Below, one piece after another: positions 44,477 through 52,615 of a DNA stretch of 59,150 bases. The DNA lies in NCBI GenBank assembly GCA_029907605.1, contig JARYLO010000005.1, forward strand, positions 1 through 59,150. The letters are read 5' to 3'. Position 1 is the first letter of the stretch. Every line of letters begins with the position of its first letter. A program made the translations under genes and the position numbers. The notes under the pieces are model-generated. The model worked only from the letters and a program-made list of their open reading frames with translations, made no database searches and was not told the DNA's origin. The DNA is from Sedimentisphaerales bacterium. Its GTDB lineage: Bacteria > Planctomycetota > Phycisphaerae > Sedimentisphaerales > Anaerobacaceae.

Positions 44477-45918
44477 TGTTCGGCAGCCTTCTGGGCCCCC
44501 TCCATCGGCACGAGTATGACACTGAATGTGCACCTGCCTGTGGTATCGTCAACCGTCTCCCTTGCCACATTCAGCCCGCCTTGCCTGAGGACCTTGAAGA
44601 ATGACTGGGTGTCGAGCCTACTGGGTGTGCTCCCATCGAGTCTGATGGTGCTCGTGGTGATCTCGATGGAGTCTATCTGTAGACCAGACCTCCCATAGCT
44701 ATTGAATGCCTTTAGCAGCAATGTCAGCCTTGCCAACACCGATTCCTGTAGGCTCAGTTCGCCGCTGCGTATGGCCTTGATCCTCCTGATCTCGCGCTTG
44801 AGCTCGTCTGCAGGGTTCCTGCCTGAAGGCAGAGAGCGGCCACCCATAACGGCCGCATAATCCTTTGCAACGCGGTCTTTGAGTCTGCGTATGTCTTGCT
44901 GGGCCTGCACCAGGCGCATCTGGACGTGGGCGCCGATGGCGATGACCAGGACCGTCAAGGATATGGCGGCCCACCTGGCGGCCTTCTCGAGTCGCAGTCT
45001 TTTGCCCTGATATGGCATGAAGTCGTTGCGGAAGTTGGCGGTATGTACCCGATCATCCCTTGCCATTGCCGCACCAAGGGCCATGGCTATTGCGACCTGT
45101 TGGCCTTGGTCTGCTGGATCGACGAGCCGCTCAAACCACCTGCCATCTGCAACCGGTTGGCCGAGCCTTTGTGCAAGCATCTGGCCATCTACCTGGGCTG
45201 ACGCGTCGTAAACAAGGACCTGATCGACAGGCTGTTCTAATGCCGCAATGGTAGTAAAGGTCTGACCGGCCAAACCTGTAGTCTTGTCCTTGCCCAAGGG
45301 GAACGCTCGTATAGGCATTATGCTGCCATCTGCTCTGCATAGCAGGTGATAGCAATTGCCATCTGATACAACCACTGCCAGGCCAGTACCTGCAGACTCC
45401 ATATGGCCTGAGGTTTGGGCCCAGTGCATGTACCTGGCAAGGGATATCGCATCAGGCTCTATTGCGACAGGATCCATGTCATGGGCCTGAAAGGCCAGTA
45501 TCAACTGCTCAAGTATGGATGATCTTGCAGTAAAGACCTTCAGTTCAGAGCCATTCTGCCCTGTAGAGCTGACCTGGAAGGACAGGGCCATGGTGGATAT
45601 GTCCGTAGCAAGCACCTCTTCTGTGTCATAACGGACGGTGGCCGAGATCTGCTTTAGGTTGGTGAAGTTGCTGTGGATGGCATGCTGCATGTAGAGGGCA
45701 CAGTCCAGTGCCACCATCACCTCTGCAAAGGCCAGCCTCTTCTGCGTACAACTAGAGGCAATCGCTGCTGCCAATTCCTTGAATGGCTCTGCAGACGAGC
45801 CATCTATGCTGACCGTGAATCGGTCAAGGATCCTTCGATCGTGGCCCCTCGATGCCATGCAGACACCTACGGTCCTATTGGTACTGACGTATAGTCCTAA
45901 TGTATTATGCGACTTCAT
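44473..45918 (-). CDS. Type II secretion GspL-like protein (actin-like + membrane + ferredoxin-like)
   Basis: 481 residues. An actin/PilM-like cytoplasmic domain (TLGLYVSTNRTVGVCMASRG to about residue 290), one transmembrane helix near 310 (WAAISLTVLVIAIGAHVQM), a coiled segment, then a PilN-like periplasmic domain. This is the GspL plan that links the ATPase to the pseudopilus platform. Confidence 0.75.
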   Translation of the reverse strand: MKSHNTLGLYVSTNRTVGVCMASRGHDRRILDRFTVSIDGSSAEPFKELAAAIASSCTQKRLAFAEVMVALDCALYMQHAIHSNFTNLKQISATVRYDTEEVLATDISTMALSFQVSSTGQNGSELKVFTARSSILEQLILAFQAHDMDPVAIEPDAISLARYMHWAQTSGHMESAGTGLAVVVSDGNCYHLLCRADGSIMPIRAFPLGKDKTTGLAGQTFTTIAALEQPVDQVLVYDASAQVDGQMLAQRLGQPVADGRWFERLVDPADQGQQVAIAMALGAAMARDDRVHTANFRNDFMPYQGKRLRLEKAARWAAISLTVLVIAIGAHVQMRLVQAQQDIRRLKDRVAKDYAAVMGGRSLPSGRNPADELKREIRRIKAIRSGELSLQESVLARLTLLLKAFNSYGRSGLQIDSIEITTSTIRLDGSTPSRLDTQSFFKVLRQGGLNVARETVDDTTGRCTFSVILVPMEGAQKAAEQ

Positions 45919-45922
45919 CTTC

Positions 45923-47098
45923 CTAGCTTCGTACCAGGCCCAAGATCCTCACGCCAGCAGCACCCTTGGTCACACCCAATACGGCCTGCGACCTGGCAGA
46001 GCCGCATTGAACCTTGACCTTTATGCTCATGGTGTTGCTGGCAAATGTGATAAACCTCGAGCACTTTTCCAAGGCATCGGCATAACTGGTCAGCCTCTTT
46101 CTGAGGTCTGCCAGGTCTGTAAAGGGCTTCAGACGCCTCTGCTGGATGACCGCATCTGCAATCGCAGCAGCGTCGCCTACAAATGCAAATGTCGCCTCAA
46201 GCACATGCCGCGGCGCGGTATTGATATTGACCTGCTCTGTACCCCAAAGTCCTATATACTTGGCCAAGGATTCTATCCGCTGTTGGCCCTCGATGGTAGG
46301 CCTGGCAAGTAGTTGGTGGTCCAGGATAGGGCTATGCAATAGCCTGATTATGTCCAAGATATTCCTTTCTGTAGGGCTTATGGACCTGATATCAGGCCTT
46401 GTTGGGCCTGGTTGGGCGGCCTGCCGGGCCGCAGGTCTCTGTTGGGCTGCAGTTGGAGCAGGGGGGCTGTAGCGCTTGAGCTTGGCAATCTGGGCTAGCT
46501 GTTCCCTGATCTGCTCTATCTGTGCTGTTGATAGGTCCATCCACTCGCACAGTGTGGCAAAGCCTGCCTGTATCGACCTTGCCAGTGATTGGTCCTGCAT
46601 CAGGAGCCACAGGACCGGATACTTGGCGTTTTCATCCTCGAATTGGATCGTGACATGTGCAGGACCGATCTCTAGCTCAACAGGCTCGGTCACCTGCGGC
46701 CAGGCAGGTCCGTAGGGCCCCCTGATCAGCAAGGCCTCTGGCAAGGCCTGGGTCAACTGGTCTTGATCGGCCTGTGCCCAACTAGTCAAGAATGGGGCAA
46801 CTGCCTTCTCCACCTGGTCGTCCGACATATGGAATAGATCAGAGAAGTCTGGCTCGTTAGGCCTGCTGATCAATGTCAGCTCTATGTCGTTGGCAAACTG
46901 GGTGGCCAGGCGGATCGCAGAGTCCCTTGCATGCATGGCGATCGTGTGATCTATGATAAACCTGCTCCTGTGCCTGAATGTGGCCACAGTGGAGGTTATG
47001 GTGTATGCCAGGCTGGCCATGATCACCAATACCACCAGCGTCAACAGCAAGGCAACCCCACTGTGGGCTTCTTTTCTATTATCTCCTAGGCGGGACAT
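45923..47098 (-). CDS. Type II secretion minor pseudopilin GspK-like
   Basis: 391 residues from ATG 47098. After a basic leader comes SGVALLLTLVVLVIMASLAYT, the GspK-type prepilin segment that lacks the +5 glutamate. A large body has RLLHSPILDHQLLARP and QVNINTAPRHVLEATFAFVGDAA, the helix-hairpin-helix-like insertion of GspK (the NINTA motif is diagnostic). It caps the pseudopilus tip with the I and J proteins. It overlaps the GspJ-like gene slightly. Confidence 0.88.
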   Translation of the reverse strand: MSRLGDNRKEAHSGVALLLTLVVLVIMASLAYTITSTVATFRHRSRFIIDHTIAMHARDSAIRLATQFANDIELTLISRPNEPDFSDLFHMSDDQVEKAVAPFLTSWAQADQDQLTQALPEALLIRGPYGPAWPQVTEPVELEIGPAHVTIQFEDENAKYPVLWLLMQDQSLARSIQAGFATLCEWMDLSTAQIEQIREQLAQIAKLKRYSPPAPTAAQQRPAARQAAQPGPTRPDIRSISPTERNILDIIRLLHSPILDHQLLARPTIEGQQRIESLAKYIGLWGTEQVNINTAPRHVLEATFAFVGDAAAIADAVIQQRRLKPFTDLADLRKRLTSYADALEKCSRFITFASNTMSIKVKVQCGSARSQAVLGVTKGAAGVRILGLVRS

Positions 47099-47873
47099 TT
47101 GCAGGTCTATTAGCAGTAGATATCCCTCTTGGTGCTGGTTGCGGCTGGTTCTGGTCCACAATCACTGGGGCATTAGGTTCGGGCACAGGTATCTCCAACC
47201 TGATGCTCCGTAACGGGTCTATGGATATCGTCTTTCTTATCATGGCATCATCTGGCACCTCCAACGTGCCCCTTGCCGTCTTAATGGGTTCAGCAAAGGA
47301 TATGCCTATGATCACTGCCGTAGGCATCACAGGGCTTGCCCACCTATCCAGTAGGTTTGGGCCCTGAGGTGCCTGGATGGTAAAGGCCGATAATCCCGTA
47401 CACACAGGCACAAATGGATAGAGCCTTTCCACATCGGATCTACCCCTATCTAGGAGCCTATCTTCAGGACAGATCGAGGACCTGCTGCGATACAGGGTTA
47501 GCCTGCCAGATTCGATGTCGTAGGCAGCCTGCCAGATGATCTCCTCTATGGCCTGTTCCTGGGCTCGGTCATTGGTGATAGTCCTACGGATAGTGAGCCT
47601 GGCAGTTGGCAGGCCCCTGTCCCGCTTGCTATCTATCTGGATCTGGTTTCCTGGGCTGCTGTCGATCTTGGCCAGGTCATCTGCTATCAGCCCGATCAGC
47701 TCCATAGGGGTCTGGATCTTTTCGGACTTGTTGGTAATGCTGGTAGCGACCATGTGCATCCTTTGGTATATGACCACTACGGTTGCCAGGATCCAACCAG
47801 TGATCAGCACAGCGCTGATCAGCTCCACCAGAGAGAAACCTGCCTTGGCCCTTGTGCTAGCGTATCTGGCCAT
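47079..47873 (-). CDS. Type II secretion minor pseudopilin GspJ-like
   Basis: 264 residues. The prepilin leader ends AKAG and the mature start is FSLVELISAVLITGWILATVV, with the +5 glutamate present. A periplasmic domain follows. The C-terminus is proline- and asparagine-rich. Position between the I-like and K-like genes, length, and leader support J. Overlaps both neighbours by about 17-20 bases. Confidence 0.75.
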   Translation of the reverse strand: MARYASTRAKAGFSLVELISAVLITGWILATVVVIYQRMHMVATSITNKSEKIQTPMELIGLIADDLAKIDSSPGNQIQIDSKRDRGLPTARLTIRRTITNDRAQEQAIEEIIWQAAYDIESGRLTLYRSRSSICPEDRLLDRGRSDVERLYPFVPVCTGLSAFTIQAPQGPNLLDRWASPVMPTAVIIGISFAEPIKTARGTLEVPDDAMIRKTISIDPLRSIRLEIPVPEPNAPVIVDQNQPQPAPRGISTANRPANVPPRR

Positions 47874-48537
47874 CTGGCAGCTCCCCTGGCAATCCCTCTT
47901 GGGGCCGAATGGATGTTGGCGGCTGTACCTGTTGTGCCTTCTGCTGATCGGTGGGATTGCCGCCAGTTGTCACAAATATGTCGAGGTTTTGCTTCAAGAA
48001 TGTACCATCTTCTCCTACCAATAGGCCATTCTGGATCCATTGCTTGATGGTATCGGTGGTGACCCCAGCATACCGTGCGGCTGCCTCTATGCCTACCAAT
48101 GTCTGCTGTTCCTGCGACTGGCGCAGGAGGGCAAGCTGCTGATCTGTAAGCCTGGAGACTAGGCTTGTCAGTTCTATCACCTGAGGCTGGCCATTGGCAT
48201 CAGTATAAGTGCTTGAGCAGAAGGCCCTGACCCAGGTCGTACCAGTTACAGGCTCATCGAAGATGTCGATCTTGGTCTGCCACTGGATATCTGGGTATCT
48301 TGCAGACCTGCCATATTCAATGCCTTCCTTTACAGATGCCTTGGCAAGTAACTGTTGCATCTGCTCATCAGCCACCTCCAAGGCCCTTAACTGGGCAAGG
48401 CAATTTATCATCGTGTGGCTGGAGCGGATGGTCACCATCATGATCCCACTTGAGACGATGGCGACCAGTGCCAAGGCCGCCAATGTCTCGGCCAATGTGA
48501 ATGCCTTTCGACGATACCTTTGCACTGCCTTGGTCAT
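47857..48537 (-). CDS. Type II secretion minor pseudopilin GspI-like with helix-turn-helix-like insert
   Basis: 226 residues. The prepilin segment KAFTLAETLAALALVAIVSSG has Ala instead of Gly at -1 and Glu at +5. The expected GspI domain follows to about residue 125. At residues 148-175 there is GIEAAARYAGVTTDTIKQWI followed by QNGLL, which looks like a MerR/excisionase-type helix-turn-helix, then a flexible Gln/Pro-rich tail. GspI proteins are normally about 130 residues, so this is a C-terminal extension. Its purpose outside the cytoplasm is obscure. Confidence 0.75.
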   Translation of the reverse strand: MTKAVQRYRRKAFTLAETLAALALVAIVSSGIMMVTIRSSHTMINCLAQLRALEVADEQMQQLLAKASVKEGIEYGRSARYPDIQWQTKIDIFDEPVTGTTWVRAFCSSTYTDANGQPQVIELTSLVSRLTDQQLALLRQSQEQQTLVGIEAAARYAGVTTDTIKQWIQNGLLVGEDGTFLKQNLDIFVTTGGNPTDQQKAQQVQPPTSIRPQEGLPGELPDGQIR

Positions 48538-48543
48538 GGTCCT

Positions 48544-49095
48544 TCAGAAACGCATCAGCTCAGGCTGGACTGGCATGGGCAATTCAGGATCTCCTTCCAC
48601 CAGTAAGACCCTTCTATTGAGTCTGTTGACCAGTATCGCATGGAGCTGATCCTGATCGTCTGCCAACACGATCTTTCCGCCATATTGCCATCCCCTTGGA
48701 CCTACCCTGAACTTCGCGCGATCCTTGCTGGTGGACTGGCCATCATCGAATTGCACATAGACCAGCCTGCAACGAGGGCCGAATTGACCTGTCTGGATGA
48801 TCTCCTCAGGCAAGACCTCCGATAGGTCTGCATTGGTGATCTCCCTGAGAAGATAGCCCTGTTCTGGTAGGTCGATTATTAGTTCATAGTACCTGCCATT
48901 CTCTGTAGCGGCAAGGGCGACCGTCTGCATTGCCTGCACCAGGTCTTGCGCGATGGCCTTGAAGCTGGACCTACGCAGGGCACCAAAGAGGTTGAGCGAT
49001 ACCAGGGATATGAACAACCCCAGTATCGAGACCACAACCACTATCTCCACTAGTGTGAAGCCTGGGCATATGGATCGGGTTTTTTGACCTTTCAT
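48544..49095 (-). CDS. Type II secretion minor pseudopilin GspH-like
   Basis: 183 residues. Prepilin start PGFTLVEIVVVVSILGLFIS (cleavage before Phe, +5 Glu) and a beta-rich C-terminal domain (GQFGPRCRLVYVQFDDGQ, FRVGPRGWQYGGKIVL). Operon position immediately after the major pseudopilin favours H. It lies 3 bases after the GspG stop. Confidence 0.8.
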   Translation of the reverse strand: MKGQKTRSICPGFTLVEIVVVVSILGLFISLVSLNLFGALRRSSFKAIAQDLVQAMQTVALAATENGRYYELIIDLPEQGYLLREITNADLSEVLPEEIIQTGQFGPRCRLVYVQFDDGQSTSKDRAKFRVGPRGWQYGGKIVLADDQDQLHAILVNRLNRRVLLVEGDPELPMPVQPELMRF

Positions 49096-49098
49096 CGC

Positions 49099-49563
49099 CT
49101 ACCTGCTAGGGGCCTCTTGCGGTACCACTGCATCGGTACTGAGTAGGTCTGCATCATAGCCCTCGCCGCCCTCTTGGCCGTCTGCACCGAGGCTCTTGAT
49201 CACAAAGGGCTTGCCGCTTTCTGGATACAACTGGTAGATGAACTCCCGTCCCCAACCATCTGCCGGCAGCTTGCTTGTTTCCAGATACCCCCCTGGCTGC
49301 CACCCCTGGACATCAGGTGGTTGTTCGATCAAGGCACGGAGGCCCTCCTCCTCGGTAGGATACCTGCCTGTATCCATCTTGAATTGTTGGACGGCCTGGT
49401 GCAATTGCTTGAGATTTGCCATGGTAGTAATGACCCTGGCCCTGTCTGTGTGGCCGACGTAACTGCGTGCCACCACTGCAAAGAGCAGGCCAAGGATGAT
49501 CAGGACCGCCATCAGCTCTATCATGGTAAAACCCGCCAGTTTCCGATATTTCTTGTGTCGCAT
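49099..49563 (-). CDS. gspG: Type II secretion major pseudopilin GspG
   Basis: 154 residues from ATG 49563; GGAGG lies 8 bases upstream, whereas a TTG at 49569 would be too close. Prepilin start AGFTMIELMAVLIILGLLFA with +5 Glu. Then MANLKQLHQAVQQFKMDTGRYPTEEEGL and DGWGREFIYQLYPESGKPFV plus the calcium-site region KSLGADGQEGGEGYDAD, all diagnostic of GspG. It builds the pseudopilus shaft. Confidence 0.95.
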   Translation of the reverse strand: MRHKKYRKLAGFTMIELMAVLIILGLLFAVVARSYVGHTDRARVITTMANLKQLHQAVQQFKMDTGRYPTEEEGLRALIEQPPDVQGWQPGGYLETSKLPADGWGREFIYQLYPESGKPFVIKSLGADGQEGGEGYDADLLSTDAVVPQEAPSR

Positions 49564-49577
49564 GGTCAAGACCTCCT

Positions 49578-50798
49578 TTATCTAATCGCCAGATTGGACA
49601 TCTTCAGTATCGGTAACAAGGTCGCGATTGCTATAAGCCCTATTACGAGGGCGATAGTTACGATGATGAGTGGTTCTATTGCAGCGCCGAGCCTTTCAAT
49701 TACCATGTCTGTCGATGCTTCTAGGTCTTCGCTGATATTCTTGAGCATGCGTTCCAGCTCGCCACTCTTTTCGCCTACCGATACCATATGGGCAATGGCA
49801 GGGCTTATCACACCGCTATCCTTCAATGGGGTCGCGATGTCTGCACCTGCCAGGATCCTCTCCCTTGCCTTTTGCACCGCATCCTTCATGATCACATTGC
49901 CGGTCACCTCTGCAACCACCCTCAAGGACTCTGCCACAGGCAACCCTGAGTCCAGCAGGGTCGATAGGGTAGATGCGAACCTTGACACGACCCTCTGTCT
50001 TATCAACTGTCCAAAGATGGGCATAGATAGCAGGATCCTATCCCTGATATATGCGCCGCGATTGGTCCTGCAAAACCTTGCTGCGGCCCAAACCAGCGCG
50101 AAGATGCTGCCTATGACCACGACCACCCACCAACTGGTCAATATATGGCCGACATTCATCAGTTGTTGCGTTATCCAAGGCAACCTCTGACCGGATCTGA
50201 TTATCTGCTGGCCTACTGGCGGGATGACCTTTGTGGTAAGTATCACCACCGCCGCTATACAGAATACGATCAATGTGACCGGGTAGATCATGGCAGTTGT
50301 GGCCTTTGAGGCAACCATCTGGCGTTTGGCCATGAAGCTTGCTATTGTGGTAAGGCTAGTGGCAAGATTCCCGGTTACCTCACCTACCCTGACCATGCTT
50401 ACATACACTGGATCGAAGTAGTTCGGGTAGTCCCTTAGGGTCTCGGCAAAGGACTCACCTGCAACCACACGGTCCCTCAGCTCAGCAAGTACACGCCTGA
50501 AGTTGCTATCTGGGGCCTGGGCGATCATGACCGATAGTGCATCGGTGAGCTTTATGCTTGCATGGAGCAGTGTGGCCAACTGCCTGGTCACCTCAATGAT
50601 ATGCTTCTTCTTTGGTCTGTTAACAAAGGAAAGGACCGCCAGCGTCCTTTCCTTGCTGGCGGTCACTTCCGAGATGGAGGATGGGTGGATACTACGATTC
50701 CGAAGTTGGCGACGGGCAGCATAGGCACTCTCTGCTGTCAGTGTCCCTGTGACCTTCTTGCCCGTTGCATCTATTGCTATGTATTGATACGTTGGCAT
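49578..50798 (-). CDS. gspF: Type II secretion inner-membrane platform protein GspF
   Basis: 406 residues beginning MPTYQYIAIDATGKKVTGTL, the standard GspF/PilC start. It has two cytoplasmic helical repeats (LATLLHASIKLTDALSVM and FASTLSTLLDSGLPVAESL) each ahead of membrane helices, ending in AIEPLIIVTIALVIGLIAIA. It is the rotor-like platform between the ATPase and pseudopilins. Confidence 0.95.
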   Translation of the reverse strand: MPTYQYIAIDATGKKVTGTLTAESAYAARRQLRNRSIHPSSISEVTASKERTLAVLSFVNRPKKKHIIEVTRQLATLLHASIKLTDALSVMIAQAPDSNFRRVLAELRDRVVAGESFAETLRDYPNYFDPVYVSMVRVGEVTGNLATSLTTIASFMAKRQMVASKATTAMIYPVTLIVFCIAAVVILTTKVIPPVGQQIIRSGQRLPWITQQLMNVGHILTSWWVVVVIGSIFALVWAAARFCRTNRGAYIRDRILLSMPIFGQLIRQRVVSRFASTLSTLLDSGLPVAESLRVVAEVTGNVIMKDAVQKARERILAGADIATPLKDSGVISPAIAHMVSVGEKSGELERMLKNISEDLEASTDMVIERLGAAIEPLIIVTIALVIGLIAIATLLPILKMSNLAIR

Positions 50799-50836
50799 CT
50801 TGCAACCTAGCGTACGCCCAACATAATGGCCTTGTT

Positions 50837-52615
50837 CTATACAACATCGGCCTGGCTGACCCGCAGGACCTCTGCTACAGTGGTTATGCCGGCAAGGACC
50901 TTGCGGGCGCCATCCATCCGCAGTGTCTTCATGCCAGCCTCTAAGGCATATTTCTTTATCTTACCTGCACTTTCGCGCCTGTATATGAGGTCCTGGATCT
51001 TCTCGGTGATAAGCATGACCTCATATATACCGGTCCTACCCCTATAACCAGTATGGAAACACTTCTCGCAGCCCTTGCCTATAGAGAACCTGGCATCCTT
51101 ACCGACCTGGCGAGGGTCCATGCCAAGGGCCTGCAGATCCCTTGGATTGACCTCGACCTCTGTCCGACAATACTCGCAGACCTTACGGACCAGCCTTTGG
51201 GCTATGACCGCGATCAGCGAGGAGCTGACTAGATATGGCTCGACACCCAAATCCAGCAGCCTTGTAACCGCGCCTGCAGCATCGTTGGTATGTAAGGTAC
51301 TGAAGACTAGATGGCCTGTCAGCGATGACTGGATTGCCATCCTTGCGGTCTCCACGTCCCTGACCTCGCCTACCATTATGACATCTGGATCCTGGCGTAG
51401 TACGTGTCTGAGGGCGGTGGCAAAGGTCATACCCTTCTTTGTGGCCACCTGGATCTGGCTGATCCCCTCAAGCTGGTATTCGATCGGGTCCTCTATGGTG
51501 ATGATATTCTTCTCTGAGCAGTTGAGCCTGCTGAGATATGCGTAGAGGGAGGTGCTCTTGCCGGAACCAGTTGGTCCAGTAACGAATATCACGCCGTGTG
51601 AACGTTCCAGCAGCGAGTCGAGTGTCTTCAGGTCATCCTCCCAAAGCCCCAACTCTTCGAGCTTCAATAGGCCTGTGCTCTTATCCAGCAGCCTCAGTAC
51701 CGCTCGCTCACCGTAGCTGGTCGGTACGGTGCTGACGCGTAGATCCACCTCCCTCTGACCGAGCCTGACACTACAACGCCCATCCTGTGGCAGACGCCTC
51801 TCTGCTATGTCCATACCTGCCATCACCTTGATCCTTGATACCACAAGGGGCAGGATGTTGCGGTTGAGGCTCAGCACATCATAAAGGATACCATCGATCC
51901 TGTATCTAATCTGTACCTTGTTCTCGTACGGATGCACGTGGACGTCGCTGGCCCTCAATTGCAATGCGCGGAATAGGATGTCATTGACCAGCCTGATGAC
52001 AGGGGGCCTGTTGACCACATCCAACAGGTCATCAGATGCACCTACCTCCTCGACCAGTTGATCGAGGTTCTGGCCGTCAAGTTCCTCGGCCACCTCCTCG
52101 ATGACCGTGGACCTCTGTTCATAGGCCATGTCTATGGCAGCGGTTATCACGGCCCTTGTTGCCACTGCCGGCCGGACCGAAAGCCCTGTCATCTTGGCGA
52201 TATTGTCCAGTAGTGCAACATCCAAAGGCTTGGACAGCACAACTGCCAATTGCCGGTCGCTATCGCCATAGTCTGATGGCAGGGCCTCGGTCCTGACACC
52301 GATGAGAAAGTGGTGCTGGGCGTAGGTAGCTGGTACTGATTCGACAAACTCCTTTGGGACCGCCTCAGGAGGGATCTCACTAAGATATGGCCAGCCCAAG
52401 GCAGCAGCAAGGAGTCTAAGGGTAACATCCTCAGTAAAATGAGGGCAGTTGAGTAAGGCCTCATCCAGCCGCTGTGTACCATCATATTGTTCGAAGAACT
52501 GCGAAAGCTTCTGGATGTCGGCCAGGCCCGTCTGTCTGGCCACCCTTAGCAGTAGGTCCTTCATCGGCGTGGTCCTCTGCACGGTAGTTGTTTGTGTAGG
52601 TTGACTACTGCGCAT
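50837..52615 (-). CDS. gspE: Type II secretion ATPase GspE
   Basis: 592 residues. An N-terminal N1E domain is followed by the AAA ATPase: Walker A VTGPTGSGKSTSLYAYLS, aspartate box IITIEDPIEYQLEGISQIQV, Walker B RQDPDVIMVGEVRDVETA, the His box SLTGHLVFSTLHTNDA, and the zinc-binding tetracysteine CEYC ... CEKC of GspE. ATG 52615 has GAGAGGG upstream and overlaps the secretin stop; ATG 52564 is an alternative. Confidence 0.95.
   Translation of the reverse strand: MRSSQPTQTTTVQRTTPMKDLLLRVARQTGLADIQKLSQFFEQYDGTQRLDEALLNCPHFTEDVTLRLLAAALGWPYLSEIPPEAVPKEFVESVPATYAQHHFLIGVRTEALPSDYGDSDRQLAVVLSKPLDVALLDNIAKMTGLSVRPAVATRAVITAAIDMAYEQRSTVIEEVAEELDGQNLDQLVEEVGASDDLLDVVNRPPVIRLVNDILFRALQLRASDVHVHPYENKVQIRYRIDGILYDVLSLNRNILPLVVSRIKVMAGMDIAERRLPQDGRCSVRLGQREVDLRVSTVPTSYGERAVLRLLDKSTGLLKLEELGLWEDDLKTLDSLLERSHGVIFVTGPTGSGKSTSLYAYLSRLNCSEKNIITIEDPIEYQLEGISQIQVATKKGMTFATALRHVLRQDPDVIMVGEVRDVETARMAIQSSLTGHLVFSTLHTNDAAGAVTRLLDLGVEPYLVSSSLIAVIAQRLVRKVCEYCRTEVEVNPRDLQALGMDPRQVGKDARFSIGKGCEKCFHTGYRGRTGIYEVMLITEKIQDLIYRRESAGKIKKYALEAGMKTLRMDGARKVLAGITTVAEVLRVSQADVV

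Noticed and set aside
49174-50190. 338-codon open frame on + strand
   Set aside because: Antisense of gspG and gspF, which are unmistakable.
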